A DNA stretch of 64,000 nt from Dioscorea cayenensis subsp. rotundata (taxonomy: Eukaryota; Streptophyta; Magnoliopsida; Dioscoreales; Dioscoreaceae): positions 28,592,420-28,656,419 of the forward strand of contig NC_052477.1 in the NCBI RefSeq assembly GCF_009730915.1, in the 5' to 3' direction. The position numbers and the translations under genes were made by a program. The notes under the pieces are model-generated. The model saw only the letters and a program-made list of their open reading frames with translations, ran no database searches and had not been told where the DNA came from. Every line of letters begins with the position of its first letter. Within the stretch, counting starts at the first letter, position 1. Below are positions 48,948-60,102 of this stretch, piece by piece.

Positions 48948-50854
48948 ATGCCGTGCTTGAATCTCTCGACGAACGTGAGCGTGGAGGGGATCGATACCTC
49001 CTCCATCCTTTCCGAGGCGTCCAAGACTGTCGCCAAGCTCATCGGCAAGCCGGAAGCTGTTTGTTTTCTCTCCCTCTCTTGATTTTTCTTCTGTTTTTGT
49101 TCTTGGCTATAGTTTATTTTTCATCTTGAGCTTGAAGGACGGTACTTTGGGTTTGTAGCTTGCGATTATTGAAGATGTGTTTGGTTTGAGGGAAAATGGA
49201 GGACATAAAGCTGTTTTCTAGGGTTTAAGGTTTCCCCCTCTGATGTGCTTTGCCATCTCATTTTAATTCATGAAATTATTTGTGCAGATGCGTTTCTCTG
49301 TTGGATTTTGTGCAATTGATTCAAGGGCTAGAATTAAGAGTTGTTAGAATTTTTGGGGTTATTCACAAACTAAATGTTGGAAATATTAGTTCTGTTGTTT
49401 TACTAGTAATAGTGATTTTAATATGATAAATGCTTATTGTTGTTTGTTGATTGCGCTAATTTATTGAACTTGTAGAATACTTTAGTTCATGTGCTAAAGT
49501 TTTTTGTTTTGATAACTTTTGGGTTTTTTCATGGATTGAATGAAGTTTCGTCAAAAAAATAGTGATTTGATTATGATGAATGTATGTTTGTGTTGTTGAT
49601 GCAGTCTAAGTAATGGTTATGGAGTTTGTCTTAGTGGACTTATTGACTGCTGCTTGGCATTTGCAGTTGCACATCTGGTGTTTTTATGGTTTAATCATGC
49701 TTCATGGACTTGTAGGCTATGCGATGCATAACTTCTATGTTGCTATTTTTTTTTCCTTTCATCCTTCTTGTGTTTCCTGTAACTCCAGTTTGCAGGGCAT
49801 CTCGTTTGATAACTTTTGGGTTTCTTCATGGATTGAATGAAGTTTCATCCAAAAATTGTTATTTAAATATGATGAATGTGTGTTTGTGTTGTTGATGCAT
49901 TCTAAGTAATGGTTATGGAGTTTGTCTTAGTGAACTTATTGACTGCTGCTTGGCATTTGCAGTTGCTCATATGGTGTTTTTATGCTTTAATCATGGTTCA
50001 TGAATTTGTAGGCTATGCTATGCATAACTTCTATGTTGCTGTTTTTTTTCCTTTCATCCTTCTTGTGTTTCCTGTAACTCTAGTTGCAGGGCATTTTGTC
50101 TTTAGTCTTTTATGTGTATGTAGAATTTTATTGATGCCTTAAACAAGTTGTTGATATATTAATAGTGAATCATTTTATTTGATGTATTTTATCTTGTAGT
50201 GTCTGTTTGATATTTTTGAGTGCTAACTTAATTTGGATATCAACTTGATGATACACTTTTGTATATTCATTCTGAAATGCTTTTGACCTTTTGCTGTTCT
50301 AATTACAGTATGTGATGATAGTGCTGAAGGGGTCTGTGCCAATGTCATTTGGAGGAACTCAGGAGCCTGCTGCTTATGGTGAACTTGTTTCAATTGGGGG
50401 ACTCACCCCTGATGTCAACTAAAAAACTGAGTGCTGCGATAGCTGCTATTCTGGAGACAAAGTTGTCTGTTCCCAAGTCTCGTTTCTTTCTGAAATTCTA
50501 CGACACTAAGGCAAGCTATCTCATCATTAATCATCGGCCCTCTGTTGGGTCATTAAATGTTGTTGGTTTTCTCATTGCACTTTTGCTGGTGCTAGGCACA
50601 TCAAGCTCAAGATTATGCACAGTGTTTGCATGCTTTACATCAGCAATAGAACATGTAAATAATCATTTACCAGTTAAAATCCTGTCATCTTCCTTGTTTT
50701 CAAGCCTTTGCCTAACAGACTTCAAGTTTAGCAGTGTGTCATAGATAGTAAACTGGCACATGGCTTCGACTTTGTATCGGTGGAAGATCCTGATTAATAA
50801 TTGTCTCCTTCTTTGCAGGGCTCAAACTTTGGGTGGAATGGAGGCACTTTCTAG
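48948..50854 (+). CDS. MIF/D-dopachrome tautomerase-like protein (MDL)
   Basis: Plant homologue of macrophage migration inhibitory factor, a small trimeric tautomerase-fold protein; in plants MDLs are cytosolic or peroxisomal with roles in defence and flowering. Exons 48948-49058, 50309-50510 and 50819-50854 give 115 residues, the normal length. Pro2 (MPCLNLSTNV) is the catalytic proline position. Family blocks: YVMIVLKGSVPMSFGG, PAAYGELVSIGGL, FFLKFYDTK, NFGWNGGTF. Intron 2 starts AAG|gcaagc and ends ttgcag, a GC-AG intron; the protein joins exactly (YDTK-GSN). One extra T at 50420 interrupts DVNKKLSAAI; both sides are conserved, so this is probably a sequence error. Intron 1 holds a tandem duplication. 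Confidence 0.93.
49511..50100 (+). repeat. Tandem duplication in MDL intron 1, 297 bp, two copies
   Basis: Copies start at 49511 and 49808 with 'gataacttttgggttt' followed by 'catggattgaatgaagtttc'. Both carry 'taatggttatggagtttgtc' and 'gctgcttggcatttgcagtt'. They differ by scattered substitutions and small indels. Each copy carries acceptor-like TTTGCAG or TTGCAG motifs. Confidence 0.9.
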
Positions 50855-51460
50855 CTTATGCATTCAGCTGTTATATAATTTGGATCTTCGGGGGGCATAT
50901 GTTAAATTGAAATCAGTGTTTTACATTCTGGTAATATACTGTTGCTGGTTGTTCGCTCTCGGTGTGAACAAGAAAGACTTCATTCTACGCATGCCCTTTC
51001 TGTTGTAGTTGTATGGTGGCAAAATGTATGACATCTGCATATTTTGATATGAACTAATGCAATGCATGAACGTATGCATTTTTAAGACTCAAGTTAGTCA
51101 TGTTCCCTTGTGCAAAACAATGTGTTTGGGTTCTGGAAGGAATGCCTTGCCTATTCTAGACCATAAATGTTATTTCTCAGAACTTTCAGTTACTTTTATC
51201 TTATGCAGAGTACAAATGATAGGTCCAGTAAAGTCCAGGCAGGTGGGAAAAGAAAAAACTTCATGCTACTTTATGGTAAATTCTTGATGAAGTTCCTGGA
51301 AATTGTTGATAGGATTTGCACATAAAAAAATAGCTTTTTTTTGGAGCCCTTTGAATCATAGTGTATGAATTTGCTGATTTTTATTGCTGCTGGATGTTTA
51401 TATATTCATTTTTTTTATATGTAGCATGTTTATCTTATGCGGTAAAAATGACATTAGAAA

Positions 51461-51702
51461 TACTCTATGTTCTTTGTTTATCTGTCGCAAATTCATGTTT
51501 ATTTATTTTTTTTCTTTCAAAATTACTTTTAACATTTTATTCAAATTTTTTTAGAATTAAATATGAGAGAAATGTGGACATATAAATTGGGAGTAATTTT
51601 GGAACGATAACTAATTTTTTATAAAGTTTTATGAAATAATTAAGTTTTTTAGTATGTAAGATTTGGTTAATTACGATAAATAAAAAAATTAATGGAAAGG
51701 AC
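51461..51702. mobile_element. Stowaway-like MITE, related to the PYL-promoter copy
   Basis: It starts 'tactctatgttctttgttta' and ends in a degraded reverse complement (cgataaataaaaaaatt). Its inside matches the element at 39265-39545: 'ttaaatatgagagaaatgtg' and 'ggagtaattttggaacgata' against 'tttaatatgagaaaaaaaat' and 'ggggtaattttgaaaatata'. Confidence 0.6.
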
Positions 51703-52147
51703 TTATTTTCTTGCATATGAAGCTATTTTTGGTGCTTTGGTTTTTGGTAGCTCTGTTCATCTTTTGCTCTACACCAATGTCTGGATGCTTGTCTGGTTGT
51801 TTTTATCCTGTCTCTTGGCTTTGATGTGTTTCTTTTTTTTATCCAGTTCTTAGGTTCTGCCTGTTTATTTAATACTTTTAATGGTCAATTTTTTGTTTAA
51901 AATTCATAGATGTTGTAATTAGCTGTTCCTTATAAATTTATCTTGTCATTTTTGTGAGGCATTAAATGATTTTTTTATTAATTTATTTATTTATTTATTT
52001 TGGTCCCAAATTCCTTCTTGTGTTTCTCTTGTTATTTTCAACTGTTTGTGACTGATATTACTTGAACCTTAGAAAAATATTGTACTCCTATAAATATACA
52101 AGGAAAATCAAAGGCATTATTGACATTATTCCTTGTGTTCTAATTAT

Positions 52148-52452
52148 TACTACTTTCGTTTTTTTTTTAGTTATTATATTTTGGAACTTTTTATTTGTCA
52201 CATTAAATTTTTTTATAATATTAAATAATTTTTTTAGATTTATTTTTTAATTTAATACACTTATATAATTTTTAATAAAATCATAATTAATTAAATATTA
52301 AATTATATACTCCACCAGTTAGGGTTTTAAATAAAGATAATTTTGAAAAATAATGAATTTTTTTTATAAAATATAGATAATTAATTAATTTTAATATTTT
52401 TTTAATTTAAATAAATATGACAAGTAAAAAAAACCGAAAAAAGAAAGTATTA
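52148..52452. mobile_element. Stowaway-like MITE upstream of PRA1
   Basis: It starts ta|ctactttcgttttttttt and ends 'ccgaaaaaagaaagtatta', an imperfect inverted pair with TA borders. It is extremely AT-rich inside, about 300 bp long, without coding capacity. It ends about 290 bases before the PRA1 start codon. Confidence 0.55.
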
Positions 52453-52744
52453 TTTTTAAAAATTGTAGATTTAGATAATAGAATTTTCGAGTCGTTTTTA
52501 GCACCGAAATACACCCAACGCGTTACAGTGAGACATGAGTACTTTGAGATGTGTGCAAAGCGAGCATCTCAAAGCAAGCAGTGTACGTCGGGTGTAGGTT
52601 AACTCATTTCCCTCCTCGGGGACATCATACCCACAATCTCGTTCCCAAAAACTCCCCCTCTTTTTAAAGTTTTCAATCCTATAATACCCCTCCTCTTCTT
52701 CATCACCGACGCTTCGTTCCCGAAACGCCCCTGCTTTCTTTCCC

Positions 52745-53398
52745 ATGGCTTCTCCTCCCACCCTCCCGATCTCGACCACCCAATCCACCGCCGGCCAGAG
52801 CTCGCCGCCGATCTCCACTCCGGCGTTCCGTCTCTTCATCTCACGCCTCTCCGACTCCTTCCGCCGCTCGCTCGCCAATCGCCGGCCTTGGTACGAACTC
52901 TTGGACCGCTCCGCCTTGTCCCGCCCTGAATCCCTTTCTGACGCCTTCTCCCGCATCCGCAAGAACCTCTCCTATTTCCGCGTCAACTACACCGCCATCA
53001 TCGCCGTCGTCCTCGCCCTCTCCCTTCTTTCCCACCCTTTCACCCTCCTCCTCCTCCTCGCGCTCCTCGCGGCTTGGACTCTCCTCTATCTCTTCCGGCC
53101 CTCTGATCAACCCCTTGTCATTCTCGGCCGCACCTTCTCTGACCGCGAAACCCTCGGTGGCCTCGTCCTCCTCACCATCTTCATCGTCTTCTTGACATCG
53201 GTGGGCTCGCTGCTCATCTCTGCTCTTCTGGTCGGTGCCGGCATCGTCTGCGCACACGGCGCGTTCCGGATGCCGGAGGATCTGTTTCTGGATGATCAGG
53301 AACCGGGAGGTGCTGCTTCCGGGTTGTTGTCATTCCTTGGTGGTGCGGCGTCTTCTGCCGCGGCGGCCGCTGGCCCGTCCGTCGCTGCCCGCGTCTAA
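52745..53398 (+). CDS. PRA1-family (prenylated Rab acceptor) membrane protein
   Basis: A single exon of 217 codons. PRA1 proteins sit in ER, Golgi or endosome membranes and bind prenylated Rab GTPases during vesicle traffic. The N-terminus is Ser/Pro/Thr-rich and cytosolic. The family block RRPWYELLDRSALSRPESLS (residues about 47-66) and RIRKNLSYFRVNYTAI (70-85) precede two hydrophobic double-spanning units (IIAVVLALSLLSHPFTLLLL with LLAAWTLLYLF; GGLVLLTIFIVFLTSVGSLL with LISALLVGAGIVCAHGAF). The tail is Ala/Gly-rich and acidic. Length and layout match plant PRA1 clade B. The ATG chosen begins the conserved N-terminal region. The gene is intact and GC-rich compared with its flanks. Confidence 0.93.
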   Translation: MASPPTLPISTTQSTAGQSSPPISTPAFRLFISRLSDSFRRSLANRRPWYELLDRSALSRPESLSDAFSRIRKNLSYFRVNYTAIIAVVLALSLLSHPFTLLLLLALLAAWTLLYLFRPSDQPLVILGRTFSDRETLGGLVLLTIFIVFLTSVGSLLISALLVGAGIVCAHGAFRMPEDLFLDDQEPGGAASGLLSFLGGAASSAAAAAGPSVAARV

Positions 53399-54000
53399 TC
53401 AGTATCCGAAAGATTGGATCACTGATAGATTGGTTAGGGTTTCTTGCCCCTTTCTGTTAATTTTTCAACGATTTATGGAGCTAGGGTTTTCTTTTGCCGT
53501 TTCTTTGACTACACATGACAGATCAGTATGGAAATTTTAGTTGTGCCTCTCTTTTTTTTGTAACAATTATTCGGCGATGGATGCTATCTATTGGTTGTGC
53601 TCGAAATTTCTGTGATGCATGTTCTACTTTCTTTGATAATAGCTTAAATATGTTTTAAATTGTGTTCTTTTGTATTCTTTTCCTTTCCTTGATTTTGGGG
53701 CCATGTAGTTCTATATTATATGCCTTTGATTCAGGGACTGTGAGATCTTATACTTCTATTTACAAAGTTGTTATTAGATCTAAAACAATGTTGGAGATCT
53801 CATAACCTAGATTTAATTTAATATTCAGTTCCTGTTTGCATTGGTTATATTCCATTCTTTTTTATCAGTTTCCTTTTGTAACTCGAATTGTTGTGATTAA
53901 TTTCTGTTAATAACTATTACTGATTGTAGATCCAAGTTTGGTTTTGTGATTGAGCTTTTGATTCTTTGGCATTTGAAAGCTTGTCCTATCTTAAATGGTA

Positions 54001-54140
54001 TGAATATTTCTTAGTTTTTTTATTCCTTGTTAGGGACAATGTTTGATGAAAAAGTATGTGACTGTAGCTTGAATATTTCTTGGTTTTTATTCCTTGTTTA
54101 TGACAATGTTTGATTAAAAGGTATGTGACTGTAGCCTGAG
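54001..54140. repeat. Two-copy tandem repeat, about 70 bp
   Basis: 'gaatatttcttagttttttt' with 'attccttgttagggacaatg' and 'gtatgtgactgtagcttga' is followed by a close second copy ending 'gtatgtgactgtagcctga'. Confidence 0.8.
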
Positions 54141-55151
54141 TATTTATAATTGTGCTAGTTTCTTTCACTATCTCTATCTTGTGAGTTTGTCCCAGCGCAA
54201 CTGCTTGCAGGTTGTTCTGCCTGTGTTTATGCACTTGCTTATTGTTTATATTGTGGTTTTGAACTTTTTGAAAAAACAGGCAATGGTTTGGCATCTTTAA
54301 ATTGTTTATGAGTTTGCTAATGCCTAATATGTATTTATTTTATATTTTTTTCTCATTGAATTATCTGTTAATCATATGTTGACATTGTTTTCCCATACAT
54401 GTTTTTTCCTTCATATTTATTGTCCTTTGTAAATGTTAAAGCCTCATTGATATGTTTCACAACCTGAACGGAGAAGGGGTTATACCTTGCCTTCATTTCT
54501 TGCATATCATCATAACTGGATAGCTTTACTTCATTTTTCTAGAGATAAGGAGAGGTATGGGGAATCTTACTATTTGATCTCACATTTGAAGAGGTGGTTC
54601 TGCCTCCAGATTGCTAGATGCTATGGAATCTCAGTTCAAGTTGGCATCCTCTTTTGCTGCTATTCTTTTGCATAATAATTTGTGCTTTGCTTCAAAATTG
54701 CTCTACATTTCATCATTAAATGGTTGGTGTTGACGTTCGTGAATGAAATTAAGGTTCAACAAATTGATGTCGTTCTAATATTATCAGATTCTATTTGCAA
54801 AGCGGGAAAATGTTACCTCCTAATTTATTTTTCTTGCTTGTAAGCCTAAGTTTGGTGATTTGGTTTTATGCTATTGTTGGGTGGTTACTTATTGAATGCT
54901 TGAGAAGAAGGTATTCTAAAGCTGTCTGTTGGTTGATTGTGAATTATTTGTGTTATAGCTCTTTCTAGGCATATGCTTGGTGCACCAGTTATATTCATAT
55001 TTCAATATTATGTTTTGAAAAATTTATCTTTATCTACAAGTCAGTCCTTTGCATCTCCAATTAAAAATACTCTATGAGAATGAATACCTTTTGTGATTAT
55101 ATGGTTCTTTCATTCATTGGATGCTCAAAAATAGGTTTTGAAAAACACTGA

Positions 55152-55530
55152 GGGGCCATTTGATTCGTGGTAATGATATATTGCCACGTAAATGTCATTA
55201 CCACGTAACGAGATTATTATGGTTATATGGGTGGGAATGTTATATGATTGGGATATTTGTGTTAATTTGATATAACCATGTTTGGTTAGAAACTCTTATT
55301 GCCGGAATAGTTCATTACCAAATTATGAGATTATTACATGTTTAGTAATTTAAGATAGACACCAATTTTGATGGTAATAGAATTATCAAATTTTTTGGTA
55401 ATATTCTCATGTTGGTAATGTGATATTATCATTCAGATTATCTTCGGTGCAATGTCAAATGTGGTAATATTTTTAATTATCACGTAATATGTGGTAATTT
55501 TTTTCTATATTATCGCAAGCTAAACAGTCT
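55152..55530. mobile_element. MITE with GGGGCCATTTG-type terminal inverted repeats
   Basis: The left end ggggccatttgattcgtgg and the reverse complement of the right end (agactgtttagcttgcgata) form an imperfect TIR. The inside is filled with inverted 'ggtaat/attacc' motifs. Length about 380 bp, no coding capacity. A possible TGA target duplication flanks it. The terminus resembles the 'GGGCCTGTTTGGTTT' class of plant MITEs (PIF/Harbinger or hAT related); the family is not certain. Confidence 0.65.
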
Positions 55531-56915
55531 TGAATAGAAAAGTCGTGATGTATTCTATTTGTGATGTATTTATGGTTTAATTACCAAATTACAGTGTCTA
55601 ACTTTACAGATGGCAAACCAGGCAGGTTAATTCCTCCTCCATTGTACCCGGCCCAAATTGATCATCAGTATAGTGAGCCCTCGTTCTGACCCAATTCTGA
55701 TTTTTGGTTTTATTTTATTTTGTTTTTGGGTTGAGTTTTATTTATTTATAACGTGTTTGAAGATATGAATGATTCTGTGAGTTATTGGGAAAAGAATAAA
55801 GTTTTTTTTTATTAAGTTGTGCGCATGGAGGGGAGACCATCATGGACCACGTTGACCTAGATACCCTTTTGATTTAGATTGGGTGAACAATAGATAGCTA
55901 CTACAAAAATTAAACATAGTTTCTATGGTATCAGAATTTGCCTGCTAGTAGTAGTAGTAGCAGGTTGACAACAGCATAAGAAGGCAACTAACTTATTTGG
56001 ATGGAAATGATCAATATATGTCAATTTATTGTAGCCTTTTTTTTAAAGAATTTGTTTTTAATGAGCTAATCTACCTCTTTTAAGTCTATAATCAGATGAC
56101 AACAACATGAAGAATAATACCATTTTGGCTTTTAATTATGCTCCCAAACATGTGTTTTGATTTGATTTTCAACTCAAGTATGTTTTAATATTATATCCAT
56201 TCTGATCCAGATCTAAGCACCCAATCTATATATATATTTTTTTATTTTTATTTTTTTAAAAATTATTCCTCAAGTATCAAAATAAATAAATAAATATATA
56301 TATACAATGCACCAAAAACACGTCAAATGAATTTCACATACCAATCCAAAAAGACACCCTACTTTTACCTCACACAAGTAACAAAGAACAACCTACCCTG
56401 TCCTTAAGATAAGATAGTCCCATCAGTTCAGACAGTACCACACTAATGATGCCTCAAGATGATGAAACTAATAATAATTAAATAATTATAATAATACTAA
56501 TAATTACAATAACAGTAAACCTACAAAGTTAAAAATTGAAGATATAATAATAATAATAATAATAATAACATCTCTGGAATTTACCTCGTACCCACAAGAA
56601 AAGTCCAAATCTAAACAGTCCTTTTTAAGTCCTCATCAGTGTCCCAAAAACCCTAAGATTCCCTTCAAAAATATAGCCGTTGCACTAGGACCTACCCCAC
56701 CTGAAACTTGGACTAATCTTTAAATTTTTTTTTTTCTTTCCCTCACTCAGTCTTCACAAGAAAAAAAAAAAAATAGAATACACCCAAAAAACTAGCCGTT
56801 ACCACTCTCACTCACTCCCTATTCTCTCTCTCTCCCTACAAAACCTCAACAAGCTTCCTTCTTTCAATCCATTTTCACTATTCTTCTTCTTGTTCTTCTT
56901 GTTCTTCTTCTCAAA

Positions 56916-59565
56916 ATGATGCTTGTTTTGATGTTCATTATTATCATGCTCACTGGCACTGCCTCAAGTGAGCACTGGGATGGAGTTATCATTGCTCAAG
57001 AAGACTATCAAGGTTTGCAAGCATTCAAGCATTCATTGGATGATCCTAATGGCTTCTTGAGAAGCTGGAATGGCACTGGCCTTGATGCTTGCTCTGGAGC
57101 TTGGCAAGGTATCAAGTGTGTTCGAGGAAAAGTCATTGCTATTCAGCTCCCTTGGCGTGGCCTCGGCGGCCATATCACTGAAAAGATCGGCCAGCTCACT
57201 GCTCTTCGCAAGCTTAGCCTTCATGACAACTCCATTGGTGGACAAATCCCTCAAGCTCTCGGCTTTCTTCATGATCTCAGAGGTGTTTATCTCTTCAACA
57301 ACCGGTTCTCTGGTTCGATACCGATCTCCATCGGTAATTGTCTTGCTCTTCAGACTCTTGATCTTAGTAACAACTCTCTTACTGGAACTATTCCTTCATC
57401 TATTTCCAATTCTAGTAAGCTTTACAGGCTCAATCTTAGTTATAACAACCTTTCTGGATTGATTCCTGTCAGCATTGCTAGTAGTATTTCACTCACTTTC
57501 TTTCATCTTCATCACAATAATCTCACTGGTTCTATTCCTGAGTTTAAATCAATGTTTCATCTTCAAAGTTTGAGTCTTGATCACAATGCCATTTCTGGTA
57601 GCATTCCCAAGTCTCTTGGCAGGCTTTCGATGCTTCAAGAGATTAATCTTAGTAACAATCAGATCAATGGAAGCTTGCCTGATGAATTTGGGAATCTTGG
57701 AAAGCTCCAAACTCTTGATTTGTCTGAGAATTCCATTGGAGGAAGCTTCCCTGCTTCTTTGTGTGATCTGTCTTCATTGGTTCAGCTCAATCTTAATGGC
57801 AATGAAATTCGATAATGAAATACCGGAAGCCATTGATGGCCTCAAGAATATCTCTGTACTCTCACTGAAGCACAACAGATTCAATGGACCAATCCCGGAA
57901 AGTCTTGGAAACATATCTGGTCTTTCTCAGCTTGATTTATCCGAGAACAATCTCACGGGGAAAATCCCGATCTCTCTTGTTCGTCTTGTGAATCTATCTT
58001 CTTTCAATGTATCGAATAACAACCTCTCCGGACAAGTTCCTTTACTGCTCTCGGAAAAGTTCAATTCTAGTTCTTTCAGAGGCAACATTCAGCTCTGTGG
58101 TTACAGTGTTTCTGTACCATGTCCTTCTCCGTCTCCTTCAAATAACACTCCTCCTGTTCCTCCTGGAAAATCACGAAACCGGAAATTGAGTGCCAAGGAC
58201 ATTATTCTAATTGTTGCCGGTATAATCCTCGCACTTTTGCTCCTACTATGTTGTTTCCTGCTGTGTTGTTTGCTGAAGAAAAGATCGACATTGAGCAAAA
58301 AAAGCACTGCATCAGCAGCGGCTGCCGCAGCTGCTGCAAGAGGTGAAAAACCATCTCCGGCAGCAGCAACTGAAGTGGAGTCTGGAGGAGACACAGGCGG
58401 AAAATTAGTGCACTTTGACGGGCCTCTAGCATTCACTGCCGACGATCTCTTGTGTGCCACCGCAGAGATCATGGGAAAAAGTACTTACGGAACTGTGTAC
58501 AAGGCAACATTAGAAGATGGCAGTCAAGTTGCAGTAAAGAGATTGAGGGAGAAGATAGCCAAAGGACAAAAAGAGTTTGAGACAGAAGTTAGCATGCTTG
58601 GAAAAATTCGGCATCCGAAATCTATTGGCTCTTCGAGCTTATTACTTAGGTCCGAAAAGGAGAGAAACTCTTTGGTCTTTGATTACATGCCTAAAGGAAG
58701 TCTTGCAGCTTTCCTTCATGGTAAGCTCTTCATTCATTTGCCTTCCAATTTTGTTTTCCTGCAATTGAATGAAAACAATGATTTCCCTCTAATTAACATT
58801 TAAATCTTTCACTAATATTTAGATTGTCTGATTGATTCAACTTGAAATGTTTGTTACCTTTGATAGCAATACTCATTCATTTATTTTTTCATTCTTCGAC
58901 AATCTATATTGGCAGCTCGTGGTCCTGACACAGCGATAGACTGGCCGATAAGGATGAAGATAGCGATGGGCATTGCACATGGCCTTCGATATCTTCACAA
59001 TGACTTAAACATGGTCCATGGCAACCTAACAAGCGGCAACGTCCTTCTAGACGAGAATACAAATGCTAAGATCTCTGATTTCAGTCTCTCTCGCCTAATG
59101 ACAACCGCGGCCAACTCCAATGTGATTGCAACAGCCGGCGCGCTTGGCTACCGTGCTCCAGAGCTGTCAAAGCTGAAGAAGGCAAACACAAAGACCGATG
59201 TTTATAGTCTTGGGGTGATCATACTCGAATTACTGACAGGAAAGTCCCCTGGAGAGGCAATGAATGGTGTGGATTTACCGCAGTGGGTGGCATCGATAGT
59301 GAAAGAAGAGTGGACAAATGAAGTGTTTGATTTAGAGCTGATGCGGGATGCGGCAGGGGACACAGGCGATGAACTACTCAACACACTGAAGCTTGCATTG
59401 CATTGTGTCGATCCGTCGCCTGCAGCCCGACCGGAGGTTCAACAAGTCCTGCAACAACTGGAGGAGATCAAGCCAGAGTTGGCCATTGCTGCTGGCTCGA
59501 CGGAGGAAGTCGGTAGTAGTGGCACTGCAGTTGCAGAAGCTAAGGTAGTTGAAAGTGAGAAGTAG
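56916..59565 (+). CDS. IMK2: IMK2-like LRR receptor (pseudo)kinase
   Basis: Plasma-membrane LRR receptor kinase of the inflorescence-meristem kinase group. Exons 56916-58720 and 58916-59565; about 816 residues after discounting four extra bases, near Arabidopsis IMK2. Order: signal peptide ([18 protein letters not shown]), LRRNT ([14 protein letters not shown]), about ten LRRs, a Cys-rich cap ([20 protein letters not shown]), TM ([20 protein letters not shown]), Ala tract, kinase domain ([20 protein letters not shown] onward). The kinase looks inactive: the P-loop is GKSTYGTVY, the catalytic loop [12 protein letters not shown] lacks HRD, and DFG is replaced by DFS; VAVKRL keeps the lysine. 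Related changes (HEN, DYG) occur in Arabidopsis IMK2, so this is a family trait. The breaks at about 57805, 58618, 58655 and 58671 are each one extra base in an A or T run, after which conserved sequence resumes; probable consensus errors. Confidence 0.92.
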
Positions 59566-60102
59566 TAAGTAGTGTGGTGGTGGTAGTGATTTCTAGTTGT
59601 TAGGATTATAAGCTGAATTCTTTGGTTCCTAAAAGTTTTGTATGCCCTGTGATGTCTGTACATAATATTTCTAGTTAATTAGGGTGATATTTTCTGGTTG
59701 TTTTTGCTCTCTTTTATCATAAGAGATAAAATGATGGGAGTGCAAAGAATAAGTATCAGACTTACAGGAAAGGAACAACAATATATATTCTAATTTTGAA
59801 TTTTTATCAATAAACATAAGTAATAAAAGCATAAGATAAACAGAGCAGCAATCATTCTGGATGAGAAGGTCTGATAAATTTGTTTTGAAGCTCTATTTCT
59901 GATAGTGTAATAATAACACAGTGTGTCACATTAAAACAAGAGACCGGTCATGAGTGTATTACGTATTACATAAATTGATGAAGCAACACCAAAATCTCAT
60001 GTTTATTTTTGCAAATGTCAGTGATATTCCTACAAGTTAAATGTACATTGTGCATGTGCAAGAGAAGAAAAAGACTAGGAAACTCAAATCTACATTTGCT
60101 GC
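59566..60102. other. Convergent 3' flank of IMK2-like and SNX2 genes
   Basis: AT-rich, non-coding; contains the polyadenylation regions of the two tail-to-tail genes. Nothing else seen. Confidence 0.65.

Larger units (their letters stand above)
50855..52744. other. Intergenic with two small MITE-like elements
   Basis: Between the MDL 3' end and the PRA1 gene. The left half (50.9-51.4 kb) shows nothing recognisable. Two AT-rich elements follow, then a GC-richer PRA1 leader from about 52610. Confidence 0.6.
53399..56915. other. Intergenic between PRA1 and IMK2-like genes
   Basis: No gene. It contains a two-copy 70 bp repeat, a MITE-like element (both listed) and, before the next gene, an AAT/TAA run (about 56540-56570) and a CT-rich leader (56820-56915). 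Confidence 0.65.

Noticed and set aside
52498-53257. Long minus-strand ORFs across the PRA1 gene
   Set aside because: Acidic, low-complexity antisense readings of a GC-rich gene; the plus strand has clear PRA1 motifs.
1442-59565. Calling mitoferrin, PBCP, GET4, mL40, MDL and the IMK2-like gene pseudogenes
   Set aside because: Each break is one added base, nearly always in a homopolymer, with conserved sequence and intact splice sites on both sides. Consensus error explains all of them more simply.
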